A stretch of 64,000 bases of DNA from Lepidonotus clava (taxonomy: Eukaryota > Annelida > Polychaeta > Phyllodocida > Polynoidae), in the NCBI GenBank assembly GCA_936440205.1, contig OW387138.1:25067541-25131540 (forward strand), in the 5' to 3' direction. How positions within the stretch are numbered: the first letter of the stretch is position 1; each line of letters starts with the position of its first letter. Positions 10,638-22,800 of the stretch are shown piece by piece. Under the pieces are notes generated by a model, which was not told the DNA's origin, searched no databases, and saw only the letters and a program-made list of their open reading frames with translations. The translations under genes were made by a program, and so were the position numbers.

Positions 10638-12200
10638 ATATGTAAACCGGAAGTGATGAATGTAAACCGGAAATGACGTCATTATGACCACATGATCAGA
10701 AACAGCCAATCAGGGCTGACCACTAGACTATAAAAGGGGCTGTGAAAATAAAGAGTTCCTTCGCAGTACTCCTTGTGTCCACATGTGTCTTCTTCCTATG
10801 GTAACCTCTTAGAAGGGATCTAAGCCGATAAGATGATCCAATACAGGCTAAGTACAAGTAAAATAGTGAAAGTTATAGGAAATTAGACGAAAGTTAGGAC
10901 GGGGTCCCGAAGAACCGAGGGACCGAAACATGGCACGAAAGCCCGAGATGGCCCGGATGGAGTCCCGAGAACGGAAGACCGGACTGGCACGAAGGCCCGA
11001 AATAGTGAGCGGAAACCCAGGGATCAGGGGCACGAAGGCGCGACCGGCTCGGCCCCACACTACCGAACAATAGGCGACCGTCGGCCCGACACCCCCACTG
11101 GACGAGAACGAGGGTAGACCGTTCGCAGTGGGCCCTGAAGAGAGTGCAGTCACAAAGGAAACAACCCGCACCCATCCCTACCATTTTTCCTCCTCCGCAA
11201 TCCTCCACCCGCTAACAGAAGTGCCCAGACCCCACACCCGATGGCTGAGACCCCTCGGTCCAGCCCGGCAGATACACCCCTCCCCCGTCAACGAATACCG
11301 ATTTCCCGATCGACCCGCTCAATCCCCCTCGTGCGTGAGGCACAACTCTTGATATCACATCTTGGCTTCTTGCTCGGACTCCCTGTCCGGCTGAGACCCG
11401 AAACAACCCCCACGTCCCTCTGTTGTAGAAATCGGAAACCCCAAACTACCGAGGAATGTCACAGTATGAAAGGTGCTCATTAAGCATGAGTGTTAATTAA
11501 GTTCCTGAGAAACATGTAACCGGAAGTGACCTTTGTCGTGGTCAATTAGACCATGTGATCTCAACTGACCAATGGGGTCAAAGTTGTAGTGATATAAATA
11601 GATAAGAACGCGAAGAAACGGTCCCTTTATGGTACTCAATGTGCCAACACCTCTTCCTTTCCTTAGTCAGAACCACCTCAGTACTTAAAAATAATTAGAG
11701 AAATAGGGAACAAAGAATGAGAAGACAGAATGTAGTACTATTTCTGGTTGGAATGTGATGATCAGACTTTGAAAAATAGAGGTGACTTAAGCACAAGAAC
11801 GAATATCATGACATATGTAAGGGAAGGCATAACCATTTGGACAGGTATGGGGAATGGGATATTGGTCAGGCGGCCAGCATGCTACCACCCTTCTTTTAAT
11901 GGTGACATCCTGAAAACAGCTAGGGTCATGAGTAGAGCAGTAGTGAGTCTGCACGAAGACTAGAGCAACCTTGGTCCCATGACGCCCAGTGTACTTCAAC
12001 CCTCCCACCTATTTCTTAAGATCACCAGAATCTGTTAGCTACCTTCAATGACGACACACCATTCTGACCATCCTCGTGCACGAGGCATGACTCTGAGAAA
12101 CGCAACTTGCTTGATACCTTTGTACTCGATCTGCAAACCCGTGCGCGAGACTGAAGCCCAGACAAGTGACTTCAAGTCCCCATTGTTTTATTCCACAAAG
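10638..12200 (+). mobile_element. Degenerate LTR-like element, two diverged tandem units (fossil)
   Basis: Two blocks about 865 bp apart share the same order of parts. Each has GAAA(T/C)ATGTAA with CCGGAAGTGA, then an ACCA(C)ATGTGATC-type word, a CCAAT-type word, a TATA box (TATAAAA near 10,729; TATAAATA near 11,592) and a CTTCTTCCT/CTCTTCCTTT pyrimidine stretch. A second pair, CCTCGTGC-x-x-GAGG at 11,327-11,340 and 12,072-12,085, also repeats in the same order. This is what two diverged copies of an LTR-promoter-like unit would look like. It is clearly broken and carries no recognisable gag, pol or env. The family cannot be assigned and it looks old. A non-LTR tandem duplication of a promoter-bearing repeat is the alternative. 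Confidence 0.35.
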
Positions 12201-13779
12201 AATGGCTAGACCTCGCGAGAGACCAAACTGAAAAAAAAGGAGCTACGATATGAGTCAAAGACCCCTTTTCTTTACAATAACATAGGCTATATCCCAGCAT
12301 AGCCACTTTCCACTCTACCCAATTGACAAATAGTTAACGAGTTTTGAAAACCAAATTGACAAAATCCAATGGCCTACACCCGTTTGGTTATAACGAGTTA
12401 CAGCCCCGTCGAAGTCATTGACTGCGGTAGATACGCCATAACGTTGTCGCATGGTGGCAGCTTTGTAATGGGCGTTTTTACCACGGCCGGCTGACTGGTG
12501 TTAACGTATGACGGTGAATAACAACGTCCTATTGATGGACTCTAATGGGCAGGACGATATGAGGGCGGCCCTCTCTGTGTGCCTCTGGCGGAATGGGGGG
12601 AGTGGGAGGGGAGGGGACAGTCAATGACGAACAACAGACACAAGCAAATGCACATGGCGTTTTCTTTAGAGTACGACATAAAACCAATGTAATTAATCAA
12701 ACTCCATATGGCCACCATATTCAACGTTCAAATGATTGAAAGTGCGTTGTTGCACTATAATAGTAATTGAAACAAATCATGTACTTTGTATAACAATGTC
12801 TCTAAAATCAAAATAAGCATATTCTAATCATTCCCGAGCTGTGCATTTTAGTCATTTACAGTTCTAGCCATTAAGCATTAAGGGTGGTCCCTACGTTGCT
12901 ATAAAACCTGCGGATGTCTTCTAAAGATCTCGAATGAAGGGTATTAAATATTATGTTGAGGATGGTAAATATTGGAAATTTAACATAAAAATCAAGTAGA
13001 TCATGATTTATATCTCAAAATTGCACTATACTAGCGGTCATTGTTTGGTGTGTTCAATTCATATAAACTGTAATAGTCCCTAAATTAGTCCAACATGCAT
13101 ACACTAAGCTAGCGCCTCTACTAGAGAATGAATACATCAGGTATTGAATGGCAGTAAACTGTGATGAAGCATGCATACTGATGAAAATAGGCCTGGCAGA
13201 CCAGGGTCGTACAAAACCAGCATTATTTCAGTTAAAGATAGAGTTTCCTTCTGATCGATAGTGTGTTTGCAGATGTTGGATGTTCCTGCAGACAGAATAT
13301 CAGTCGATTTTACATGAATTGTCAATAGTTTCAGCATGATGGGCCTTTCCATGAATTGCAAGAAAAAGATCACTTTAATAGAAATGATTAAAAAGCTCAT
13401 ACTTCTACTTTATATGCATTGCGATTCCTGTTATCTTTATTTGGCTCAAAGTTAGTCACAGTTAACAAATTAACGACATTTATTGGCGTGCCTTAGGTGT
13501 TTTAAGTATGGCAGGAAATAAGTTACTTACAGAGAAGTACAAAGTGTGCATAGCTTCCACTTTGGGGCATACATGACCAATTTTATACATGTTGGCCTCT
13601 GCATTAACCGACTGAACCTTTTTGTTTGTTAATGCTCCCAATGCTATTGTGCGAATACAATTTTGTAAATTATTTGCAACTTTTTTTTAAAATGATGAAT
13701 ATATTGCATGTTTTCCTGATTACCCTAATGTACTTACAAACTTCATGCATGCCATTAATGTTAATCTCTTCAGGCGGAA
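12201..13779. other. Non-coding; CpG-richer patch near 12,390-12,560
   Basis: The patch near 12,390-12,560 (TACGCCATAACGTTGTCGC, CCACGGCCGGCTGAC) is GC-richer and could be regulatory. The rest is AT-rich with no supported exon. Confidence 0.45.
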
Positions 13780-14031
13780 CCTTTAATAGAGGCATGTTGC
13801 GCTGTACTACCGGTAAGCTGAGTATAAGATATTCAACTGTTAATTTCCAACAGGAGCCTGTGCTTTGTACCACCCTGTCTCTGGCTTCACACTGGCGCCA
13901 GGCAGATCCCCGGAGATTTGGCTTGAAAGGCCGTAAAATCCACCTAATTACCTGAAACTGTTATGTGTGCAGGTGAAGGGGGAGGCCGTGTCACGTAATT
14001 GCTTGCAATCTGCAGAGAGAAATAGAACTAA
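13780..14031. promoter_or_regulatory. Candidate enhancer-like block with homeodomain and E-box words
   Basis: Between AT-rich flanks lies a block with dense factor-like words: TAATTA (13,945-13,950), CAGGTG E-box (13,970-13,975), TCACGTAATTG (13,991-14,001) and GGCGCC (about 13,895). A plus-strand frame of 109 codons spans 13,626-13,955 but is non-ATG and hydrophobic at its start, with no recognisable domain. The motif clustering is suggestive only. Confidence 0.25.
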
Positions 14032-14390
14032 AGCCCTGTTTACACTTGAATTTATTTGGTTCTGACCTTGGCCATTCAGAGCGGTTTTTACACATTCGAC
14101 GAGGGTTTTTTCGATCTGAAATCAATACATTTGGTCGGTCTTATGTACCCTTAAATAGGCAAACCATAAAATCCAAAATTGTTATCATTTGTATACATCT
14201 TTTTTTCTCTCTTAAGCATCTATTAAGCATCTTTACGTTTACACATGATCTTCAGATTATGTTTGATATCTTTCAGTTCAATCTTTGCAACCTTTAGAAA
14301 TATTTGGTTCACTAGTCTTATATCATGATCTTGGTTAAAATTCAACATCCGCAAACAACTTTTATTAATTAAATTTCAGTGTAAATGGAG
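14032..14390. mobile_element. Possible MITE with CCTGTTTACACT ends
   Basis: The left end (CCCTGTTTACACTTGAATTT from 14,034) is matched in reverse complement by the right end at 14,371-14,390 (CTCCATTTACACTGAAATTT): 14 or 15 of 20 positions. An ACTAA word directly flanks both sides (14,027-14,031 and 14,391-14,395), as a 5-bp target-site duplication would. The end sequence is of a type common at hAT-like non-autonomous elements, but those normally leave 8 bp. No coding capacity. Family uncertain. Confidence 0.35.
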
Positions 14391-15830
14391 ACTAACGAAC
14401 AATATCAAAAGTAAGACGCTAGCTGCATGCTAATCCAATGACTTTGGCAATTAAAGCTAAGGTCTGAGGCTGTCTTATAACAAATGATACTGAATCTAGA
14501 CGACAGGGTAGCAGCAATCAACACTCTTTCCTGCTATCAAATATTGGCGGAGGGGATTTATATACATCCTAAGTGTCTCGATACCACGTCACCCAACTTT
14601 TCATTACCTTCTACTCTTTCTAATTAACTCCCGTTTCTTTTGCCAATATAGCCCTGTAAGTAGCAGCTCACCTAGGCGTATGTCATGGGCTGTTAATATG
14701 GAGTTGACACATATTTCCTGGGGTTTGACATTTATGAGGCCAGCTAGTCGTCGACCTAATCCCCATCAAAGATGACTGACGTGACAGGCTAAAACCGTCC
14801 GGACATTCTATCCACACTCAATAATATTATGTAATTACATGTACCTTCATGAAGGCCTGTATATAGGTGTTAATATTCAAACTATGTTTTAATATGTCAT
14901 ATAATTATTGGGAGACTAGTTGACTAAATTATCACCAGGTGGGGTGGCTGTGTGTCACTACTACTGCTATGTGTACCCCACTGTGATGTCACTGGTTTGT
15001 GTGTGTGTGTGTTGCCAGTTGCCGGGTTACTACACTTCTGTTTACTCCCTCCAACTGCACACACAAGTCTACCTGTCTCATATTATATTGGAATTCACAT
15101 AATTTGTCGCATTACTATAATAAATAAAATCCTTATATAAGGGCGGTCTACTTTCACCGCCGGCTCAAGCCCAAGCTGTGTTTTGTTTATTATTTTCATG
15201 TATGTTGACCGTATCAATTATGTAGAACATTCTAACCAATCACTTGAAATTAAATCTTGAAACACACAGATGTATGATATCAGATCATATCATTGTACAC
15301 GGAATAATTATAGATGACTTTGTATTGATATTTGATTGAACAATATAGTACATCTTATAGGAATCTGGACAGCCGTTTTTTGATTTAATAAATACAATGT
15401 ACATATTTTGTATGCTTCTGTTTAAATCTTACTGTTATAACTCCATACTGTTTACAAAATAGTTATTTTCTAATGGACATAAAGGTAGGCCTATTTATTG
15501 TTCCATGGAAACCAACGATGGAAAAAAGACAGATGCTCCCCATAGATGGCAATTATTGTTGGAAGTTAAGATTTATTTCCAGGGTAAATGGATGACATAA
15601 TGATTTATGGCAGGATGTTTAAATCATAATTTTCCGCGGTGACTCTCACATCAGCAATCATTTCCTGCAACAAAATACTTCTGAACGCTCATTTAACATC
15701 AATTAAGTCAAGCAAGGAAAACATTTATTACTAGAACATGATACCCGTTTTTCAAGCTCAGAATTCATGGTTCTCCGATGCAAGATTGAGGAGATATCTC
15801 CTTTAATTATTACCAGATTAAAAAACAGGT
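14391..15830. other. Non-coding; short GT run near 14,997
   Basis: AT-rich spacer. A (GT)n run lies at about 14,997-15,011. Two overlapping short + frames there are its by-products. Nothing else is recognised. Confidence 0.5.
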
Positions 15831-16075
15831 GTAACCTCAGTAACATTACACTGCGGCTGGGATTTTACTGCGGCTGGTCATCTTGTGTTAGAAGTGACGT
15901 CACGGCCTCGCTTTGATCCGGGCTGACACAGAGAGACGCCTAGCGGGACGCTCTGTCAACACCCGCTGGGAGGCCGGGTACCGGTCACAAGGGGAAAATA
16001 AAGACGGGGGAACAAGCGACGGCCGGAAGCAGGGACTCCCAGAGCCCATTTGGTAGTAGGCACCAAATGTCCCCT
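15831..16075. promoter_or_regulatory. CpG-rich island with full CRE
   Basis: A GC- and CpG-rich block holding a perfect CRE palindrome TGACGTCA at 15,895-15,902 and an 11-bp direct repeat ACTGCGGCTGG at 15,850-15,860 and 15,867-15,877. It also holds GGGTACCGGT and GACGGCCGG words. It has the composition of a TATA-less promoter or enhancer. No transcript can be traced from it. Confidence 0.35.
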
Positions 16076-16485
16076 TTTTGGAATCATTTTAGGATTTGCC
16101 GTTTTTTATAATTAGGTTGATCTTGGATCCATCCGATGAGCAGGGTGGCCGTGGTGATCCAGAGACTAAGGATGCTCTCGCCATATCAACGTCTGTAAAA
16201 TTATGTGCTTCTTGACTAACCTATGCAGGCATATAGCTCATCAGGTGACGGGTTTACTGCTATATAGATATGTTGAATGTCAGTGCAGATTTTCAAAAAG
16301 GGAGCTTTTTATAATAGTTGCACAAGGCCATCTACTGAACCAGCATGCAATGAACTAATAACGTTGTTTGATCTCAGTACTTAAGGATAGTCAATGATTG
16401 GAAAATGTATAATGCGTTTAACAAAGCGAGGAAATGGATAGAAAAGGGGATTCTAACAAAATTGATGCAACTCCTACTAAAGAAT
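16076..16485. other. Non-coding spacer
   Basis: No gene, repeat or strong motif seen between the CRE island and the satellite array. Confidence 0.55.
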
Positions 16486-17690
16486 CTAGAGACAAATGTG
16501 TACGCAAGGCGCCTGCTGTATATTCACACATATGGAGGCGACGGGTAGAGGAGAAGGGAAAGACACAATCAGCCAGCCCTTAATCTGGTGACAGAGGTAA
16601 AGACTCGGTTCTCCGTATATATTCAGGTAAGAAGAAGTCAAAGAAGGAGGGGAAGGACAGAGGAGAAGGGGAAAGAAATCTGGTGACAAAAGTGTAAACT
16701 TGTTGCCCCATGCATACACGTGTCAGAAAAAGAGGGGAAGGGCAGAGAAGAGGGAGAAAGACATAATCAGCAGCCACTAAATCTGGTGACAGAAGTATAT
16801 GCTTGGCGCCCCATACATACATGTGTCAGAGGAGGAGGGGGCAGAGAAGAAGGGGAAAGACACAATCAGCAGCCACTAAATCTGGTGACAGAAGAATACG
16901 CTTGGCGCCCCGTACATACACGTGTCAGAGGAGGAGGGGAAGGGCAGAGAAAAAGGGGAAAGACACAATCAACAGCCACTAAATCTGGTGACAGAAATTC
17001 ATACTTGGCGTCTCATACATACACATGTCAGAGGAGGAAGGAAAGGACAGAGAAGAAGGGGCAAGACACAATCAGCAGCTCCTACATCTGGTGACAGAAG
17101 TACACACTTGGCGCCCCATTTATACACGTGTCAGAGGAGGAGGGGAAGGGCAGAGAAGAAGGGGAAAGTCACAATCAGCAGCTCCTAAATCTGGTGACAG
17201 AAGTATACACTTGGAGCCCCATACACACATATCAGAGGAGGAGGGAAAGGACAGAGAAGAAGGGGAAAGACACAATCAGCAGCCGCTAAATCTGGTGACA
17301 GAAGTACACACTTGGCGTTCCATACACACATGTGTCAGAGGAGGAGGGGAAGGGCAGAGAAGAAGGGGAAAGACACAATCAGCAGCCACTAAATCTGGTG
17401 ACAGAAGCATACACTTGGCACCCCATACATACATGTGTCAGAGGAGGAGGGGAAGGGCAGAAAAAGAAGGGGAAAGACACAATCACCAGCTGCTAAATCT
17501 GGTGACAGAAGTATGCGCTTGGCGCCCCATACATACACATGTCAGAGGAGGAGGGGAAAGACACAATCAGCAGCCCTTAAATCTAGTGACAGAGGTGTAC
17601 GCTTGGTGCCTCATACATACACATGTCAGAGGAGGAGGGGAAGGGCAGAGAAGAAGGGGAAAGACACAATCAGCAGCCCCGTCTGTTGTG
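16486..17690. repeat. About 103-bp satellite, 11-12 copies
   Basis: Each unit contains, in order, AATCTGGTGACAGAAGTA, CTTGGCGCCCCATACATAC, TGTCAGAGGAGGAGGGGAAG, GCAGAGAAGAAGGGG and ACACAATCAGCAGCC. The TGTCAG landmarks are spaced mostly 98-105 bp apart, with one short unit of about 83 bp near 17,542-17,625. The left units (16,486-16,720) are more diverged and the central ones the most alike, as expected for an array homogenised from the middle. The unit has almost no stop codons on the + strand and its length is not a multiple of three. Long frames therefore appear in all three phases, including one of 230 codons at 17,025-17,717; these are not genes. The half-unit GAGGAGGAGGGGAAGGGCAG is strongly purine-rich. 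Confidence 0.92.
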
Positions 17691-19435
17691 GTCCCCGGCC
17701 GCCCGTCAGGACCATAAACGACGTGGGAGACAGGCCCTCAGCCTTCATCCACCCACAATAAGCAATACAGCACCCCCGCCACTACCAGTAATGAATCCCA
17801 TTTCCCCTCGATCTATTTGGACCCCTGGCTTTATGTTGAGCACATGAAAGGAGATTACCCCATGAAGGATAGGTATATATAGGACTGTAGTGGTCCTTGG
17901 TTGTGGGGGGTAGTTACAGGAAGCCTTTGTGGAGGGATTGATTCATGTTGTAGGGGGCTTGCCTCTGTCTTCATGCGTCTTGTGAGTAGTTGACAAGGTG
18001 ACTGGGTTACTCCTTGTTTTGCTGCTATTGGCAATTAGCTCACACAGAGCTATCATTAACCCCCATGAGAGGTGGGGTAAGGGTGCACACTGTGCTGGGA
18101 CTACTCATTAAGAGGGGCAAAGTAGGGAAAATAGCGTAAAGCAGAGTTCATTGGCAGAACATTTCTGGCGCGTACGTTATAATTATATACATGTATGTAC
18201 ATATGGAATTGCTGTGTCATTCTTCTATACTTGATAAGAATGCCAGCCGCAACCATGCAAGTAAAGTTCTACATTATGTAGAGATTGTCAAACAGATGTT
18301 AGAAATTAAGTTGTTTTACACTGCTTTATTATAATGAGGCTAAACCTTTAATGAAGAAGATCTTTTGGCTCACGCCATGGCTTATTACTAAAATGCTATC
18401 TTTCATGATCATCGTTTTTCTCTACAAAATGCATTGCTATGGAAATACAAACATGGAGGCAAAAACAAATCCATACTCTGATTATGCGGTGTAATATTTC
18501 AGACTGGGATGGTGTAATGAAACTTTGGGTCGATGGGTGGTGATGGAGGATGGGGGGGGGGGGGGGGACAGGCACAGGTTGAGGGTATGAACACGGAGGC
18601 TCATATTACTGTACGGGTTTCCTTCATAGCCGCCAGTCAATGCACACATAAACCCTGGAATGCTTGTCTCTGATTATAGAGTTCAGTTAACACCTTCGTT
18701 ATCAACATATATATTTACAAAGTTATTATAGATATCATTTTACAAAAATTTTCCTTTCAAAGCATATTATATATATATATATATACGTAGTTTCGATTTC
18801 TGCTGACGTCATTGAAATCTCCCTGATTTGAAGCTTGCAGTTAATGGAAATGTATTGGATTCTCAAAAAATAGATAAACCATTATATTTTCCTTCTAGAT
18901 AATAAACAAAAAACGATGATACTGACATATATATCAATAAATGTATCTTCCTACATTCATCTTTACATCTTGGATAAAAAAATGAATTACAAATTGGCTT
19001 TAGATCCCCAACTTCGTCTCATGCAACTATGATCAAAAACGCTTTAGGAGACCATAAGAATTAAAGTCTGTAGTGTAGATATCAGTATATATTTCATTCC
19101 AAATAAAATAATATTCAGCAGTCTTATCTAAATTCAGCAGTCTTATTTAGAGGGAAACCGGTCAATTACCAAGATTCAAATGGGCTCTTGCAGATTAATA
19201 TCACACGTGACACATATTGTGTTGATTTTACAAATTGTGATACAGGTTTCAAGTATGCTCATTGAAGGTCTATTGAGTCTGTAATCGACATTTAGTTACC
19301 CCCGTACAGTTCGTTTTTGCAAAGTTTGATATTCCCAAAGGGCTTCTATGATGAATACACTGTTCTTTCTCACATTTTTCCTCTATAAAAAGGACGGTGA
19401 TATCAACAGTTTTTGGCATTACTGGGTACTTCTGG
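17691..19435. other. Non-coding; G-run and AT-run
   Basis: A GC-rich tail follows the satellite to about 17,800. A pure G-run lies at about 18,552-18,567, an (AT)n run at about 18,767-18,785, and an isolated TGACGTCA at 18,804-18,811. No supported exon. Confidence 0.5.
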
Positions 19436-19440
19436 ACTAG

Positions 19441-19842
19441 TAGGGTAGGGTGGGGCAAGACGCCCACCTTAAGAAAGCATTCCCATATTTCTGTTCTAGG
19501 CTGTAGGATCAAAAACGAAAAGAGATAAAATAAAAGGACTAGTGACTTTTTGTCAAATAACACAAAAATTATTGAGTTTATTTGAAAAGGGTTAAGATAA
19601 AAGCAATTTTTTAAAAAGTGGGCCTTTTGCCCCACCCCTAGGGTGTGTGGGGTAAGATGCCCAGGGGTGTGGGGTAAGATGCCCAGGGGGTGTGGGGCAA
19701 AAGGCCCACATAAAAATACTATATATCCTAAGAGGGGCAAAAGGCCCATATGGGGCAAAAGGCCCACATGTGGGGCAAAAGGCCCATGGGCATCTTGCCC
19801 CATTTTGCCCATTTTTGGGGTGGGCCTTTTGCCCCACAATTT
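19441..19842. mobile_element. Short element packed with GGGGCAAAAGGCCC words in both orientations
   Basis: The left end holds GGGTGGGGCAAGACGCCCAC from 19,448. The right end, in reverse complement, holds GTGGGGCAAAAGGCCCACCC, ending at about 19,837. These behave as imperfect terminal inverted repeats. The right half contains four direct copies of GGGGCAAAAGGCCCA (from about 19,695, 19,734, 19,752 and 19,773) and two GGGGTAAGATGCCCA variants. It also has inverted copies near 19,620, 19,788 and 19,822. The minus-strand frame rich in G-P-F-A-P-H is this array translated and not a protein. It is probably a non-autonomous DNA transposon with expanded end repeats; the superfamily is unclear. Confidence 0.65.
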
Positions 19843-22800
19843 AGAAATGTGTAAGACTTGTAAGAAAATGTGTGTATAACATCTTTATATATCCCCTTAC
19901 AATCAGCAAGGGTGTTTCTTTCTGAATACATGGAATTTTTCAGCTTGGGATGACCCTGAAAATTTAGGAAATAAATTCATAAAGGCAAAAATTAACTGTG
20001 CAAGGGCCTGAAAAATAAAAATGCTCATAATTCTTTTAATCATTTATATATCCATTCAAATATAATATCTATAAAGTAATATAGCCCCATCAAGTTAATT
20101 TTCAAACTTACTTTTGTTATAATAGTACATTATGCAAAGTTAGAGGCAGATCCAGTGACAACAGGTTTAAAGTGTTGAAATAGCTCTAGGCACTTCTGAA
20201 ATCCAGCCACTCGAGTAAACTAACTATGTCCCTATAATTAAAATGAGGGGATTGTGAGTTCGCCGGGAACGGGGAGGGTCGACAACATTTCCGTTTTAAT
20301 CGAGAGAAAAGTAGTACGGACATTTATGTTATAGAATATGTAAAGAATAAAGATTGACTAACACTGACTCTCCAATTCACATTGGTGTTGAAGTTACATT
20401 TGGATATTTATCTAGGTCACATTGTCATACAAAAGATTAGGCATGATATCCATCCTCTGTCAACTGCAATTCATTCATTGAATCCATGATTATTAATATC
20501 ATAATCCCATTATTATTCATAATATCTCATTTAAACAACAATACGCAGAAGACTTGTTAAATATGATCACAATGGACTACAACATTCTTTACACATATAG
20601 TTTATAATAATCAGACATGTAGATTCTTTTAAAGCATCCCTCTGGTGTTATTCGTCCGCCTGCAACCATTTAGGTCAGAGGTCAAAGTTCAGCCGGAGCA
20701 GTACGCCCATGTTGTTGGGCTATACGTCCAACACTGAAACAGAGAAGTCATATGCATGTAATAGCTACATAGAAAACAGGCCTTTTGCCCTAAACTCCTG
20801 GTACTCAAGAAATATGTTATAAGATCAAAACAACTCATGTCATCCAAGTCTTTAATTCTTCCATACAAAACTAGTTCCGGATGGGCCATGATGGCATCCT
20901 TGCATATATGATGCTCAGCAAATTCAACACACAATGCTGAACCTTTCAGTAATAGTGAGCCTTCTTCCTATTATTTCAGAACTGAAATAGGAGAATCCGA
21001 ACGGCTAGTGTTGCAGCAAGGTTACCTTTTACATTAAGCATGTCCTTGTAAGGAAACATCGATTACAACTCTCGTTATTAGAAACGTTGGGTCACCTGTG
21101 GCCCGTCGCATAATGACTCATATAACAGCAAACGATATTCTTTTTTTTAAAATAGACAGTGTTGTGCAAAAATCTGTCGTTAAAATTCGCCTTCTTATGA
21201 TCACCCTTCTAGACCGAAAATCTCAGGATCTTAGATGAATATCTAACTTTTTTTTAGAACTGTTTACAGAATTATAGTTGGCTTAGTAGAAGAGCCATAA
21301 TTCAACGGCAGAACATGATATCATAACAGGAACACATTGATTTGTTTCATAGTTGTATCATTCAGTGGTCCACGGATGCCTTCTGAGTTTCAGGATATAA
21401 TATTTCGTCGGATGTTGTTTGACATGCATTATGCACGTGATTCATTCATATTGGGATTGGTATCCCTTTTGGTTTCAAACCGATAGGGCCAAACAGCAGT
21501 ATCTATGAAAATAGGCCTATAAATGAGTTGCGCCTCTGTGGGCCTATATATGATATGATGTAATCGAAAAGTCACAATGCTCTCGTATCTAATGATAATT
21601 GTTAAATTGAGGCGATATTCTCAGTTACAATACTATCATGAAGTAGATGATAGACACGGATAGATGGACTAGCCTTTCTATTGATACTGTCCGCTACTGT
21701 TCTATGTAATCTGTCAATTATCTGTTACCTTTTTAAGGTTTCACAGAAGCAATACTCGCATTTTGAAACCATACAAACGGATATTGGGTGCGCCTTAATA
21801 GATTGCGTGTCATACATTTGAATGCTGCTACGCTTTTTGCCGTACCTACCTATTGGACATGATATAGCACACATAGATTATTCTGAAAAGCAGATAGTAT
21901 TAATTATTAATTGATAAAAACCTTCCTGATAAGACATGCAAGTTCAATCTCAAAGACGTTTTAGCGGTGAACAAAATTAGAATAATATATTTTGTCTGAA
22001 CATTGAAATCTTCATGTACTACAATTTATACTCATTGTAATATATCACCGAAAACCAGGGGCAACCCTGAAGTGAATTACTAATAAAAACTATTAAACAA
22101 AAATTGAGCGCTACACTTTCATTTGCCATTGTTATCCAATAAATTTTCTCTTCAGGAATACATGGTCCTGAATGAAACTTACGGTTGTCAGTCACAACCA
22201 TAGGCATGTTCTAGCTACTACAGATGGAATTGCCTCTCTTCGCTCTTTTTCTCCTCGCACTTCCAGAATTTCCATAATCTCTCGAAATATTTATCGGCCG
22301 TGGCAGTTACCGAAAAAGTGAGCCTGTTTTTCTTCTACCCACCATGTTGGCTCATGAATATTTATTCCTTACATGAGTACTGTTAGTTATCTCATGAGTT
22401 TCTTTAACTTAACTGGTGGCTCCCGACCGCCAAGCTTAGCTGGCTGTCTGTTAAGTGAAACATCGTGAGATTTCATTAAGGAAAAACTACTCCCCATTTA
22501 TCAATCAAATCACGGAGGCTCGTTGTTTGTGTAGCTACAAATACAGGAATATTTCTGGAGTGAGCTGAAAAGATTTGCCCCTGGAATGCATGGTCACAGA
22601 GGGGGTGATCAGTTTTTCTTCGCCTGCTTGGAAAATGGCCAAAATATTCCTGCTGATGCTGAGCACCACCTGCGACCAGACATCAAATACAAGAAGTTGT
22701 TTATGATCTCCATTCGGAAACAAGTTTTCATACCCCCTACTCATAGGAGGTCTTTTCATAGGAAAATAAGAATCATATGTATTGGGCCTCAAGATTTATT

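Noticed and set aside
17025-17717. 230-codon plus-strand frame, the longest in the window
   Set aside because: It is the 103-bp satellite translated. The peptide repeats about every 34 residues and changes phase from unit to unit, and similar frames exist in the other two phases.
19270-19839. 189-codon minus-strand frame rich in G-P-F-A-P-H
   Set aside because: The repetitive part is the GGGGCAAAAGGCCC array read in one phase. The rest has no domain.
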